Of a DNA stretch of 64,000 bases, positions 22,668 to 33,647 are shown piece after piece; the first letter of the stretch is position 1; each line of letters opens with the position of its first letter. Below the pieces are notes generated by a model. It worked only from the letters and a program-made list of their open reading frames with translations. It ran no database searches and was not told the DNA's origin. The stretch spans positions 19,900-83,899 of the forward strand of contig CACOKI010000004.1 in assembly GCA_902627735.1 (NCBI GenBank). The letters run 5' to 3'. The translations under genes were made by a program, and so were the position numbers. This stretch comes from an uncultured Pelagibacteraceae bacterium. GTDB taxonomy: Bacteria; Pseudomonadota; Alphaproteobacteria; Pelagibacterales; Pelagibacteraceae.

Positions 22668-23546
22668 ATGAATGCAAATTTTAATAAAGGTTTATTATTA
22701 ACGTCATTAGGATCTTTTTGGTGGGGTTTTATAGGTGTTATATATTTTGAGTCAGTTTCATTTATAGGTCATACGGAACTTGTAGTTCATAGATGTTTGT
22801 GGACAGCTGTAATGTTATTTTTAACTACAACTTATTTATCTAAATGGAATATCTTTTTTAAAGAAATCAAAATAAAAAAAAAATTAATAGGATTGTTTAT
22901 ATCTGGACTGTTAATTTTTATTAATTGGTCTATCTGGATTTATGCAGTTGCTTCTGAAAGAATTATAGATGCAAGTTTTGGATATTTTATAATGCCTATT
23001 ATAAGTGTATTATTAGGTTATATTTTCTTTAAAGAAGAACTAAATAAAAAAAGAATTTTTTCTATATTTTTAGTATTTCTATCTATTATAGTTTTAATAT
23101 TTTTTAATTTAAAATCATTACCCTGGGTTGGTCTCATTGTAGCTTTTAGTTGGGCTTTTTATAATCTAGTAAGAAAAAAAATATTAATAGATACTGACAT
23201 TGGTCTTTTAATTGAAAGTCTATATATATTTCCATTTGCATTAGTTGTTTTTTATTTAATATCTAAAAATGGTCTAAATGATTTTAATTTAGAGAATCCT
23301 GGTTTAAGTGTTTATTTATTATTAGCAGGACCTATGACGGTGATTCCTTTATTTTTATATGTTAGAGGAGTTGAACTTATTGGGTTAGGTCCAACAGGTA
23401 TGATTTTTTATATAACACCTAGTTTGCAGTTTATTTTAGGTTATTTTTATTATGGTGAGGATTTTTCATTAGTAAAATTTATAAGTTTTATTATTATTTG
23501 GATTGCTGTAATTATATATATTAAAGATCTTTATGAAAAAAATTAA
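22668..23546 (+). CDS. rarD: EamA-family transporter, RarD-like
   Basis: GLLLTSLGSFWWGFIGVIYFES, HRCLWTAVML; about 10 TMs. Confidence 0.85.
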   Translation: MNANFNKGLLLTSLGSFWWGFIGVIYFESVSFIGHTELVVHRCLWTAVMLFLTTTYLSKWNIFFKEIKIKKKLIGLFISGLLIFINWSIWIYAVASERIIDASFGYFIMPIISVLLGYIFFKEELNKKRIFSIFLVFLSIIVLIFFNLKSLPWVGLIVAFSWAFYNLVRKKILIDTDIGLLIESLYIFPFALVVFYLISKNGLNDFNLENPGLSVYLLLAGPMTVIPLFLYVRGVELIGLGPTGMIFYITPSLQFILGYFYYGEDFSLVKFISFIIIWIAVIIYIKDLYEKN

Positions 23547-24534
23547 AATTTTTTTTTTTGTAACATTTTTTTTTATTTCTAATTCATTTGCAGATGAAAA
23601 TGTTGATTTTGAAATATGGAAAAGAAATTTCAAACAAAGGGCTTTAAATAATAATATTTCTGAAAAAACATTTGATTTGGTTATGACAAATACCAAATTT
23701 TTACCTAATGTAATTAAATATGATAGGTATCAGCCAGAATTCTATGAGGATACAAAAACTTATATATCAAAAAGAACTTCCAAAAAAAAAATTGAAAAAG
23801 GATTAAATTTTTATACTCAAAATAAAAGTTTAATTAAAACAGTAGAAACTAAATTTGATATTGAAAAAGAGCTACTTTTATCATTAATGGGTATTGAAAC
23901 TAATTATGGTACTTATGTAGGTAAGATGGATATTTTGTCTTCCTTAGCAACATTGAGTTATGATAAAAGGAGATCAGAGTTTTTTACCCAGGAACTTTTA
24001 ATTTTGTTAAGATTAATTGATACAAATCAAATTGATTATAAAACTTTATACGGTTCGTGGGCAGGAGCATTTGGTTTTTTTCAATTTATGCCATCTACTA
24101 TCAAAAATCATGCTCTTGATTTTAACAATGATAATTATATTGATTTAAAAAACCCAAAAGATTCTTATGCATCTGCAGCTAATTATTTGAATAAAATGGG
24201 ATGGAAAAAAAATGCTCCCTGTTTTTATAAAATTGAACTTAAAGACGATATATCAAAAAAATATTTAAATGTTTCAGCAAAAAAACTAAAAAATAAAAGA
24301 AAACTTAATTTTTTCAAAAAATATATTAAAAGTAGTAAAAATCTTGATACCTTAGATGGAGAGATAAAAAGTGCAATTATAACACCTGATAAAGATATCG
24401 TCCCTGGTGCAGAAACTTTAAATCCAGCATATATAGTTTTTGATAATTATGAAATTATACTTAAATGGAACAGGTCGCTAAGATTTGCTCTTGCAGTATG
24501 TACATTGAAAGATAGTATCAAAAATGAACTTTAA
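23533..24534 (+). CDS. lytic murein transglycosylase (MltB-like)
   Basis: LLSLMGIETNYGTYVG, GSWAGAFGFFQFMPSTI, DLKNPKDSYASAANYL. Confidence 0.92.
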   Translation: MKKIKIFFFVTFFFISNSFADENVDFEIWKRNFKQRALNNNISEKTFDLVMTNTKFLPNVIKYDRYQPEFYEDTKTYISKRTSKKKIEKGLNFYTQNKSLIKTVETKFDIEKELLLSLMGIETNYGTYVGKMDILSSLATLSYDKRRSEFFTQELLILLRLIDTNQIDYKTLYGSWAGAFGFFQFMPSTIKNHALDFNNDNYIDLKNPKDSYASAANYLNKMGWKKNAPCFYKIELKDDISKKYLNVSAKKLKNKRKLNFFKKYIKSSKNLDTLDGEIKSAIITPDKDIVPGAETLNPAYIVFDNYEIILKWNRSLRFALAVCTLKDSIKNEL

Positions 24535-25267
24535 ATTTTACTTAATTTTACTAATAAGTTTTTTTATTTTTAGTTGTGATAGAGTTTCAAATAAAAAAAT
24601 TGAAATAGCTCCTTCAAATAAATATAAAAATCAAGGCTTTGCATTAATCTATAACGATGATTTGAAGAATTTAAAAAAATTAGATCATCGATCATTAAAT
24701 ATTTATCATAAATTTCTCAAAAAAAAATCATTGGTAAAAATTACTAATCCATTAAATGGAAAGGCTATAATTGCTGAAGTTAAATCTAATAAAGTAAAAT
24801 TTTCAGATTTTTATAATTCAGTTGTAACATCTAGAATTGTAGAAACTTTAGAGCTTGATAAAAATGAACCATATATTGAAATTATATTGATCTCAAATAA
24901 CACAAGTTTTGTTGCAAAAAAAAGTAAAACATTTGATGAAGAAAGATCTGTTGCTGAAAAAGCTCCTGTTGATGGAATTCAAATTAATGATCTAAATGAA
25001 ACAATTAAAAAAAAAGAGAACAAAAAAAATAAAGTTTTCTCTTATTCAATTAAAGTAGCTGATTTTTATTATGAAGAGACTGCAAAATTAATGTCAAATA
25101 GGATTAAAGATGAGACATCATTAAATAATATTAACATTATTAAACTATCATTGACAAATTATAGGGTATTAATAGGACCTTTTAATGATATAAAAAGTTT
25201 AAAAGAAGCTTTTGAAAAAATGAACTCTTTTAATTTTGAAAATTTAGAAATATTAAAAAATGTTTAA
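24524..25267 (+). CDS. RlpA-like lipoprotein with C-terminal SPOR-like domain
   Basis: Lipobox FIFSC; LVKITNPLNGKAIIAEV resembles the RlpA barrel; C-terminal FSYSIKVADFYYEETA...YRVLIGPFND SPOR-like. Confidence 0.7.
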   Translation: MNFKFYLILLISFFIFSCDRVSNKKIEIAPSNKYKNQGFALIYNDDLKNLKKLDHRSLNIYHKFLKKKSLVKITNPLNGKAIIAEVKSNKVKFSDFYNSVVTSRIVETLELDKNEPYIEIILISNNTSFVAKKSKTFDEERSVAEKAPVDGIQINDLNETIKKKENKKNKVFSYSIKVADFYYEETAKLMSNRIKDETSLNNINIIKLSLTNYRVLIGPFNDIKSLKEAFEKMNSFNFENLEILKNV

Positions 25268-26411
25268 AAGATTTATACTTATAATAATATTATTTTTAAT
25301 TAATATTAATCCCATAAATGCAAATATAGATATAAAAGCTCGAACAGCTATTTTACAAGATTATCTATCTGGTGAAATATTATACGAAAAAGAACCTAAT
25401 CGATCAATTTATCCCGCTTCTATGACTAAAATCATGACAAGTATTATTGCTTTTGATCTATTAAGATCTGGTGATTTAAAATTAGATGAGAAATTTATTA
25501 TTTCTGAAAAAGCTTGGAGATTATCCACATCAGGTTATTCATCTATGTTTGTAATGGTGGGGGATGAAGTTTCAGTAGAAAATTTATTAAGAGGAATAAT
25601 TGTAGCTTCAGGTAATGATGCTTGCATTGCACTTGCTGAAGGGATTGCGGGAACAGAAGAAGAATTTGCCATTATGATGACTTCAAAAGCTCAGGAACTT
25701 GGTATGTTTGATACAAATTTTGCTAACTCATCAGGAATAAATGATCCAGATAATTACTCTACTGTTAAAGATATAATGATAATGTCAAATTATCTTATTA
25801 AAGAACATCCTGATTATTATAAATGGTTTAGTGAAAAAGAATTCACATGGGATAGAACAGGAGGGGACCCAATCACACAAGGTAATAGAAACCCACTTTT
25901 ATATAAAAATTTAGGTGCTGATGGAATTAAAACAGGATATTTGGCTGTTGAAAGATATTCCTTAGCATCATCACTTGAAAGAAAAGGTAGACGATTGATA
26001 GCTGTAGGAAGTGGATTTGAAACAAAAAAATCAAGATCTAGAGAAAGTTCAAAATTACTTACTTATGGTCTCACAAATTTTGATTTAGTGCAGATATCTC
26101 AAGCTGATGATCCTTTTTTTAGTGTTGATGTATGGCTTGGAAAAAAAAATAAAGTAGATGTTTATACAAAAGAAAATATTTACAAAACAATTAAAAAAGG
26201 TCAAAAAAAATTATTAAAAATTAAAGTTTTATATGATGGTCCTGTTGAAGCACCAATAAAAAAAGATCAAATTTTAGCAAAATTACAAATCGTATATGAT
26301 GAAGAATTAGTAGGCGAATATGATTTATTTTCGTCCAATGAAATTAAAAAAGTAAATATTTTTTCTAGATTATTGAAATCTTTTAATTATTTAATCTGGG
26401 GTGATGTCTAG
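25260..26411 (+). CDS. D-alanyl-D-alanine carboxypeptidase (S11)
   Basis: YPASMTKIMT (SxxK), ASGNDACIALAEG (SGN), DGIKTGY (KTG). Confidence 0.95.
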   Translation: MFKRFILIIILFLININPINANIDIKARTAILQDYLSGEILYEKEPNRSIYPASMTKIMTSIIAFDLLRSGDLKLDEKFIISEKAWRLSTSGYSSMFVMVGDEVSVENLLRGIIVASGNDACIALAEGIAGTEEEFAIMMTSKAQELGMFDTNFANSSGINDPDNYSTVKDIMIMSNYLIKEHPDYYKWFSEKEFTWDRTGGDPITQGNRNPLLYKNLGADGIKTGYLAVERYSLASSLERKGRRLIAVGSGFETKKSRSRESSKLLTYGLTNFDLVQISQADDPFFSVDVWLGKKNKVDVYTKENIYKTIKKGQKKLLKIKVLYDGPVEAPIKKDQILAKLQIVYDEELVGEYDLFSSNEIKKVNIFSRLLKSFNYLIWGDV

Positions 26412-27015
26412 AAAACCAGTAATAATTTTCGAAGGCATTGAAGGTAGTGGAAAAACTTCACACATTAATTATATTTCGAAATATTTGAAGAGTAGACGGA
26501 TAAAACATATAAAAATAAGAGAACCAGGCGGAACAAAAAATTCAGAAAAAATTAGAAAAATAATTCTCAATAATAAATCTACATTTAATAAAGATACAGA
26601 TTTATTATTATATTTAGCAGCTAGAAGCGAAAATATTTATCAACTAAAAAAATATTATAAAAAAAAGATAATCCTGATTGATAGATTTGTCGACTCAACT
26701 ATAGCTTATCAACATTATGGATTTGGACTAAATTTATCAATAATTGAACTTTTAAATAAATATTTACTTAAAAATTTTAAAATAGATTTTACATTTTTAA
26801 ATATTGTAAATAAAACAAATATGAAAAGAAGATTAAAAATGAGAAAAAGTTTAAATAGATATGATAAATTTGAATATAAATTTTATAATAAAGTACAAAA
26901 TGGTTTTTTAAAACAAGCAAAAAAAAATAAAAGTAAATATCTAATTGTTAACTCTAACTTGGATATAAAAATAAACAAAAAAATAATATTAGATAAAATA
27001 GATAAATTAATTTAA
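26401..27015 (+). CDS. tmk: thymidylate kinase
   Basis: IIFEGIEGSGKTSH P-loop, REPGGTKNSEKIR, LIDRFVDSTIAYQ. Confidence 0.95.
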   Translation: MMSRKPVIIFEGIEGSGKTSHINYISKYLKSRRIKHIKIREPGGTKNSEKIRKIILNNKSTFNKDTDLLLYLAARSENIYQLKKYYKKKIILIDRFVDSTIAYQHYGFGLNLSIIELLNKYLLKNFKIDFTFLNIVNKTNMKRRLKMRKSLNRYDKFEYKFYNKVQNGFLKQAKKNKSKYLIVNSNLDIKINKKIILDKIDKLI

Positions 27016-27935
27016 TGTACTTACAGCCCTCTAATCAAAAAAAACTTTATGGTTTAAATAACGAATTAATTGAATTAATTAATCTCTATAAAAATAATAA
27101 ATTACCTAGTAAAATTTTGTTATCAGGTCAAAAGGGTGTTGGCAAATCAACTCTAGCTTATCATTTAATCAATTTCATTTTATCCCAAAATGAAGACTTT
27201 TCATATGATTTAAATAATTTTTTAATTAATTCTGAAAATAAGACTTTTAAACTTATTCAGAATAAATCTAATCCAAATTTTATTCTAATTGATGTTGTTA
27301 AAGATAAACAAAATATTGATATTTCCCAAATAAGAAATCTAAAAAAAGATTTGGAAAAAACATCATTCAACAATAAACCTAAGTTTATTTTGATTGATAA
27401 TATAGAATTTCTAAATATTAATTCAATTAATTCACTTTTAAAGATTTTGGAAGAGCCTCCAATTAATACTTATTTTCTATTAATTAATAGTGAAAAAAAA
27501 ATATTACCCACTTTAAGATCGAGATGTTTAAATTTTAGATTATTTTTATCAAATCAAAAATCAATAAATATTATGAGCCAAATACTAAATTCAGATATTC
27601 ATGATTTAATTAATGTAGATTTATTAAGTTATTATAATACTCCAGGAAAAATATATAATCTAATAAATTTAGCCACTGAGAATAACATCAATTTACGTGA
27701 AGTTAATTTGGATAAATTCATAACTTTATTAATAGATGAATCTAATTATAAAAAGATAAATTCATTAAAATTATTGATTTATGAATTTATTGAAATTTAT
27801 TTGATAAAAAAAATTAATCCAAAAAATTATTTATTTGTAAACAATTTTTTTAAGAAAATAAAAGATACTAGAAAATTCAATCTTGATGATGAAACTTTAT
27901 TTATAGAATTCAAAACTAAGGTATTAAATGGATAA
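27015..27935 (+). CDS. holB: DNA polymerase III delta' subunit-like ATPase
   Basis: LLSGQKGVGKSTLAYHL, NSINSLLKILEEPPINTYFLLI, LRSRC; between tmk and metG. Confidence 0.9.
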   Translation: MYLQPSNQKKLYGLNNELIELINLYKNNKLPSKILLSGQKGVGKSTLAYHLINFILSQNEDFSYDLNNFLINSENKTFKLIQNKSNPNFILIDVVKDKQNIDISQIRNLKKDLEKTSFNNKPKFILIDNIEFLNINSINSLLKILEEPPINTYFLLINSEKKILPTLRSRCLNFRLFLSNQKSINIMSQILNSDIHDLINVDLLSYYNTPGKIYNLINLATENNINLREVNLDKFITLLIDESNYKKINSLKLLIYEFIEIYLIKKINPKNYLFVNNFFKKIKDTRKFNLDDETLFIEFKTKVLNG

Positions 27936-29469
27936 ATTTTATTATATTACAACACCCATATATTATCCTTCAGCTAAACCACACATGGGACACGCATATT
28001 CAAGTATTATTGCGGATTTCTTTGCTAGATTTAAAAAAATAGATGGTTTTAAAGTTCATTTTTTAACTGGAACAGATGAACATGGACTAAAGATACAACG
28101 AGCGGCTGAAAAAAAAGGAATTGATACATTAGATTTTTGCAATGAAATAAGTCAAACATTTAGAAATTTATCAAAAACTTTAAATTTAACAAACACTGAC
28201 TTCATAAGAACTACAGAAGATAGACATAAAAAAACAGTTCAACATTTATGGACAGAACTTGTTAATAACGGTGACATATATTTGTCGAAATATTCTGGTT
28301 GGTATTCAGTATCTGATGAAGCCTTCTATAATGATGACGAAATTGAAGAACATGATGGTAAAAAAATCGCCATTTCATCTAAATCAACAGTCGAGTGGAT
28401 GGATGAAGAGTCTTATTTTTTTAAACTATCAAAATGGGAAAAACCACTTTTAGATTTTTATAAAAATAACCCTGACTTTATATCACCAGAAAGTAGAAAA
28501 AATGAGGTAATTAGTTTTGTAAAAAACGGTTTAAAAGATTTATCTGTTAGTAGGAAAAGTTTTTCCTGGGGCATAAAAGTACCAGAGGATAACAATCATG
28601 TTATATATGTCTGGTTAGATGCATTGACAAATTATATAAGTGCACTTAATTATCCTGATAAAAAAGAAAAATTATTCAAACAATTCTGGCCTGCATCACT
28701 TCATTTAATAGGGAAAGATATTTTAAGATTTCATGCAATTTATTGGCCAGCATTTCTTTTAGCGGCAAAAATTGAATTACCTAAAAAAGTTTATGGTCAT
28801 GGTTGGATTCTTTCGGATGATGAAAAAATGTCTAAATCAAAAGGAAATATCTTAGATCCTTTAGAAATAATTGAACAATATGGTTTAGATCCTTTAAGAT
28901 ATTATTTAATAAAAGAAGTTTCTTTTGGAAATGATGGAAATATATCTCAAGATCGTTTGGAAGATTGTATAAATAGTGACCTAGCCAATAATTTTGGAAA
29001 TTTGTGCCAAAGAGTAACTGCTTTTACAATTAAAAACTGTGATAGTAAAATTCCCACTGAAATTGAATTTAGCAAAGATGATTTAAATATTTTAGATAAA
29101 TATAAAAATAATATTGATGAAATAAGGAATAAGATTGATAAACAAGATCTAAATTATTATATAGAATATATTGTAAATTCCCTCTTTGAAGCTAATAAAT
29201 ATTTTAACGACCAGGAACCATGGAAAAAAAAAGATGATAAAAAAAGGTTAAATACAATCGTTTTTACTAGTTTAGAAATAGTAAGAAAAATAAGTTTTAT
29301 GTTATATCCAATTATTCCTGAATCATCACTAAAAGCATTAGCTATATTTGATATTAAAGAAGATCAAATTAAATTCTCAAGTATTGCTGATAATAATTTC
29401 TTAAAGAAAGGAAATAGTATAAATTCAATAGGTTTATTATTTAAAAAAATAGAAAAAAAAAATGATTGA
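27928..29469 (+). CDS. metG: methionyl-tRNA synthetase
   Basis: TTPIYYPSAKPHMGHAYSS, KMSKSKGNILDP. Confidence 0.97.
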   Translation: MDKFYYITTPIYYPSAKPHMGHAYSSIIADFFARFKKIDGFKVHFLTGTDEHGLKIQRAAEKKGIDTLDFCNEISQTFRNLSKTLNLTNTDFIRTTEDRHKKTVQHLWTELVNNGDIYLSKYSGWYSVSDEAFYNDDEIEEHDGKKIAISSKSTVEWMDEESYFFKLSKWEKPLLDFYKNNPDFISPESRKNEVISFVKNGLKDLSVSRKSFSWGIKVPEDNNHVIYVWLDALTNYISALNYPDKKEKLFKQFWPASLHLIGKDILRFHAIYWPAFLLAAKIELPKKVYGHGWILSDDEKMSKSKGNILDPLEIIEQYGLDPLRYYLIKEVSFGNDGNISQDRLEDCINSDLANNFGNLCQRVTAFTIKNCDSKIPTEIEFSKDDLNILDKYKNNIDEIRNKIDKQDLNYYIEYIVNSLFEANKYFNDQEPWKKKDDKKRLNTIVFTSLEIVRKISFMLYPIIPESSLKALAIFDIKEDQIKFSSIADNNFLKKGNSINSIGLLFKKIEKKND

Positions 29470-30223
29470 TTCTCATTGTCACCTAGATCAGGAACCTTTA
29501 TTTCAAGATTTGGAAAATATTATTCAAAGATCTAAAGATATTGGTATTGAAAAAATATTAACTATAAGCACAAATTTTAAAAGTTTCGAAAATATCACGA
29601 ATATTGTTAAAAAAGATGATATTATCTATGGAACTTTCGGTATTCATCCACATGAAACTAAAGATAACTTAATTACAAAAGAAATTATCAGAGAAAAAAT
29701 TTCATTAAATAAAAAAATAATTGGAATAGGCGAAACTGGATTAGATTTTTATTACAATAATAGTGATAAAAAAAGTCAAATTAAAAGTTTTGAAGAACAT
29801 ATAAAAGCATCAATTGAAATGAAATTACCATTAATAATTCATTCTCGGGCAGCTGAGTCGGAAACATTTGATATCTTAAATAATTTTTATGATAAGAATT
29901 TAAAAATTTTGATGCATTGTTTCACTGGTAGCAAAGAATTTGCAGAAAAATTAATGGACCTAAATGCGTATTTTTCTGCAAGTGGAATTATAACTTTTAA
30001 AAATTCAATTAATTTACAAGAAACATTTAAATCAATACCATTAGAATACTTATTAATTGAAACCGATAGCCCTTATTTAGCACCCGAACCTAAAAGAGGA
30101 AAAAAAAATGAGCCTTCTTTTATTAAATTTACTGCAGATAAACTTGCAAAGTTAAAAAATATCTCCAATCAAGAACTAATAAATCAAACTTCTCAAAATT
30201 TTAATAGACTTTTTTCAAATTAA
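29462..30223 (+). CDS. TatD-family DNase
   Basis: MIDSHCHLD, IGETGLDFYY, LIHSRAAE, LLIETDSPYLAPEPKRGK. Confidence 0.95.
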   Translation: MIDSHCHLDQEPLFQDLENIIQRSKDIGIEKILTISTNFKSFENITNIVKKDDIIYGTFGIHPHETKDNLITKEIIREKISLNKKIIGIGETGLDFYYNNSDKKSQIKSFEEHIKASIEMKLPLIIHSRAAESETFDILNNFYDKNLKILMHCFTGSKEFAEKLMDLNAYFSASGIITFKNSINLQETFKSIPLEYLLIETDSPYLAPEPKRGKKNEPSFIKFTADKLAKLKNISNQELINQTSQNFNRLFSN

Positions 30224-30225
30224 TT

Positions 30226-30996
30226 ATGAAGTTTAAGATATTAGGCTGTGGTAGCTCAATGGGTGTTCCAAAATCAGACGGTGACTTTGGAAATTGTGAT
30301 CCAAAAGAAATAAAAAATTATAGAACAAGATGCTCAGCATTAATAATAGGAGAAAAAATAAATATTTTAATTGATACATCTCCAGATTTAAGACATCAAC
30401 TTTTAAAAAATAATATTAAGAACATTAATTATGTTTTATATTCCCATATGCATGCAGACCAAACACATGGGATTAATGATTTAAGAGTTTTTTATCTTAA
30501 AAATAAAAAAACAATTCCTGTTTATGCTGATATACCTACATCTAAATATCTTCAAAGGAATTTTACATATTGTTTTAAGAAAACATATAATGAATATCCA
30601 CCTATTTTGAATTTAAATAAATTGAAAAATAAATTCACATTAAAAGACAATAAGAAAAAAATTTTTATTAATTCTATAAAAGTTAAACATGGAAAAGTAA
30701 ATTCTATTTGCTATGTAATTGATAAAAAAATTGCTTACATTAGCGATGTTAGTGAAATAAAAAGAAATGATTATAGATATTTAAAAAATCTTCGATATTT
30801 GATAATAGATTGTTTGTGGTACGAATATCATCCTTCTCATTTAAATTTAGAACAATCTTTAGATTTGATAAAAATATTGAAACCTAAAAAAGCAATTTTA
30901 ACCAATTTACATTCGAAACTTGATTACAATTTATTAAAAAAAAATCTTCCAAAAAATGTAGTTCCTGCTTTTGATGGGCTTACTTTAAAGTTATAA
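30226..30996 (+). CDS. MBL-fold metallo-hydrolase (PhnP-like)
   Basis: SSMGVPKSDGDFGNCDP, YSHMHADQTHGINDLR. Confidence 0.9.
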   Translation: MKFKILGCGSSMGVPKSDGDFGNCDPKEIKNYRTRCSALIIGEKINILIDTSPDLRHQLLKNNIKNINYVLYSHMHADQTHGINDLRVFYLKNKKTIPVYADIPTSKYLQRNFTYCFKKTYNEYPPILNLNKLKNKFTLKDNKKKIFINSIKVKHGKVNSICYVIDKKIAYISDVSEIKRNDYRYLKNLRYLIIDCLWYEYHPSHLNLEQSLDLIKILKPKKAILTNLHSKLDYNLLKKNLPKNVVPAFDGLTLKL

Positions 30997-31533
30997 AATT
31001 TCTTCTATTTGTGAAATTAGCTTATTAGACATTGGTTTTGTAAAAGAACTAAATGTATTTTCAATTTTACCTTCTTTATTTATAAGAATTTTATGAAAAT
31101 TCCACTTTGGAACAGCTGATTTGCCATGATTTTCTTTTGCCCATTTAAAAACTTCATGAGCATTTTTACCTTTAACTTCTGTTATAGTTGTTAGTGGAAA
31201 GTTAATATTAAAATTTACTTCACAGAATTCTTTTATATCTGCATTGTTATTTTTTTCTTGATTAAATGAATTAGATGGGACACCAAGAACAATTAAACCT
31301 TTTTCTTTATATAAATCCCATAATTTTTGTAATTCATCATATTGTTTTGTGAAGCCACAATAACTAGCTGTATTAACAACTAAAATTATTTTATTTTTGT
31401 AATCTTTAAAATTTATTGTCTCTCCAGTTATACTTTCTATACTGAAATCATAAAATTTTTTTTCATAGTTAGCAGATGTTGATGTTTTAAAAAAAAACAT
31501 AATTAATGATAATAATAATATTCCTTTTTTCAT
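30991..31533 (-). CDS. glutathione peroxidase, predicted exported
   Basis: VVNTASYCGFTKQYDELQKL, KWNFHKILINKEG; N-terminal signal-like segment. Confidence 0.93.
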   Translation of the reverse strand: MKKGILLLSLIMFFFKTSTSANYEKKFYDFSIESITGETINFKDYKNKIILVVNTASYCGFTKQYDELQKLWDLYKEKGLIVLGVPSNSFNQEKNNNADIKEFCEVNFNINFPLTTITEVKGKNAHEVFKWAKENHGKSAVPKWNFHKILINKEGKIENTFSSFTKPMSNKLISQIEEIL

Positions 31534-32711
31534 TTGCTAGGTTTGTTTGGGGTTAGCAATATCAAAAAATAACCAAATAAAGTTGACAATAATGACCCAG
31601 TTAACACACCTATTTTTACACCATCCATATATTGCATGTTTTCAGCAAAAGCTAAATTTCCAACAAATAAACTCATTGTGAAACCAATACCTGTAAGAAC
31701 TCCTACACCATAAAAATTATACCAACTTGTATCGTTGGGCATTTGAGCTACTTTCAGCTTTATTGATACATATGAAAATATAAAAACACCAAGTTGTTTT
31801 CCTAAGAATAGTCCAAGCACGATACCTAGTGGAACTTTATCTAATAATGAAGCTAAAGATAAACCTTCCAAAGATACTCCTGCGTTTGCAAATGCAAAAA
31901 GAGGCATTATTCCAAATGCTACATACGGACTAATTGCATGTTCAACTTTTATTAATAAAGAAAAATCTTTTTCTTTTTTTCTGTGAGGTATTGTCATAGC
32001 CAGTAAAACACCAGCAATGGTAGCGTGGATGCCAGAGTTATGCGTGAAATCCCAAAGGAAAAGTCCTATAATCAAATATGGTAAAAACTTTTTAATATTA
32101 AATTTATTAATTAATAGTAAAACAATAAAAGCTAATAACATTAATGTTAAATACTTGATACTCAAATCTCCAGAATAGAATAGGGCAATAATTACTATTG
32201 CTCCTAAATCATCAATTATAGCTAATGCCGTTAAAAATACTTTTAATGATAAAGGGACTCTTTTACCCAACAAAGATAACACACCCAGAGAAAATGCAAT
32301 ATCTGTTGCTGAGGGAATTGCCCATCCATTTAAAGTTTCACTATCACCTAAATTTATAAAAACATAAAATAATGCTGGAACTAACATTCCTCCCACAGCA
32401 GCTATTATTGGCAACAGTGCTTGCTTTATATTAGAAAGCTCACCTTGTAAAAATTCTCTTTTAATTTCCAGTGTTACAAAGAAAAAAAAGATAGCCATTA
32501 AAGCATCATTTATCCAATGAATGACTGAAAGTTTTAATCCAAAATTATTTATTCCTATAAATAGATATTTGTTTAAAGTTGAAAAATAAAGATCAGATAA
32601 ATTAGAATTACTAATAACCAAAGCAATTATAGCTGCAAATAACAACACAAGTCCACTAGCAGCTTCTAATTTAAAAAACCATTTAAAAGGCTTTGAAATA
32701 TAATTTATCAT
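31530..32711 (-). CDS. nhaA: Na+/H+ antiporter NhaA
   Basis: ATDIAFSLGVLSLLGKRVP, LAIIDDLGAIVIIALFY. Confidence 0.96.
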   Translation of the reverse strand: MINYISKPFKWFFKLEAASGLVLLFAAIIALVISNSNLSDLYFSTLNKYLFIGINNFGLKLSVIHWINDALMAIFFFFVTLEIKREFLQGELSNIKQALLPIIAAVGGMLVPALFYVFINLGDSETLNGWAIPSATDIAFSLGVLSLLGKRVPLSLKVFLTALAIIDDLGAIVIIALFYSGDLSIKYLTLMLLAFIVLLLINKFNIKKFLPYLIIGLFLWDFTHNSGIHATIAGVLLAMTIPHRKKEKDFSLLIKVEHAISPYVAFGIMPLFAFANAGVSLEGLSLASLLDKVPLGIVLGLFLGKQLGVFIFSYVSIKLKVAQMPNDTSWYNFYGVGVLTGIGFTMSLFVGNLAFAENMQYMDGVKIGVLTGSLLSTLFGYFLILLTPNKPSK

Positions 32712-32713
32712 TT

Positions 32714-33178
32714 TTAGGCTAAGTCTTTAATAAATAATTTTATATCTTTCAATGTTTCAAAAAGGCTTGTTATTATAAATTCTAATTGAGGAATTTTATC
32801 ATATAGGGGATTTTTAAATGTATCTATTATAATAATCAGTGCAGTAAATGATATAATTGAAACAACAATATATGATAAGAAAATACCAAAACTAAATTCA
32901 GATTTTTTTTCATATTTTACTATTGCTGAACTCTTTTTAATATCTTTTTTTATAATAGATTGAGAATTTTCAATTATGTTCTTTTGTTTAGTTGTATATT
33001 TTTTATGAGTCTTTTTATAATTTTTTGGAATATTTATTTCTTTTGTATTTATTATTTTGGTTTTATCAAAAAACCATGTGTGATTACAATTACCACACTT
33101 TAAAAGTCTCCCTTTTTCAGGTATTAAATTGGAATCAACTTCAAATTTTTTTTTACACCTTGGACAATTAATTATCAT
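32714..33178 (-). CDS. zinc-ribbon (MJ0042-type) single-TM protein
   Basis: CPRCKKKFEVDSNLIPEKGRLLKCGNCNHTWFF plus a central TM. Confidence 0.85.
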   Translation of the reverse strand: MIINCPRCKKKFEVDSNLIPEKGRLLKCGNCNHTWFFDKTKIINTKEINIPKNYKKTHKKYTTKQKNIIENSQSIIKKDIKKSSAIVKYEKKSEFSFGIFLSYIVVSIISFTALIIIIDTFKNPLYDKIPQLEFIITSLFETLKDIKLFIKDLA

Positions 33179-33272
33179 AGGCTCTTATATATCAGATTTT
33201 AGTTAAAATTCTTTAAATTAGTACACCTTTACCCTTTTAAAAAATTAATAAGTGCTGTATTAGTACATCACT

Positions 33273-33349
<77 letters not shown>

Positions 33350-33356
33350 TTTATTT

Positions 33357-33638
33357 ATGAAAAAAGCAAAAATTTATATTCCTAATAAAAGTCCAATGCA
33401 ATCCGGACTTGGAAAGATTGATAAATGGATATTAGAATTTGAGACAAAAGATCCAACCAAAAACCCTTTAATGGGATGGGAAAGCTCTTCAGATACTTTA
33501 AGTGAACTTAAATTGGAATTTACAACTAAAGAACTTGCAATAAACTATGCAAAAAAAATGAAAATTGAATATGAAATTATTGAACCAAAAAAAAGAAAAA
33601 TTGTTAAAAAATCTTACGCAGATAATTTTTTATCTTAA
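33357..33638 (+). CDS. NADH dehydrogenase subunit, NDUFS4/ETC complex I family
   Basis: W-x-L-EFE...PLMGWESSSDTLSELKLEFTTKELAINYAKK; internal ATG at 33357, just after tRNA-Pro. Confidence 0.9.
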   Translation: MKKAKIYIPNKSPMQSGLGKIDKWILEFETKDPTKNPLMGWESSSDTLSELKLEFTTKELAINYAKKMKIEYEIIEPKKRKIVKKSYADNFLS

Positions 33639-33647
33639 TTAAAATAA

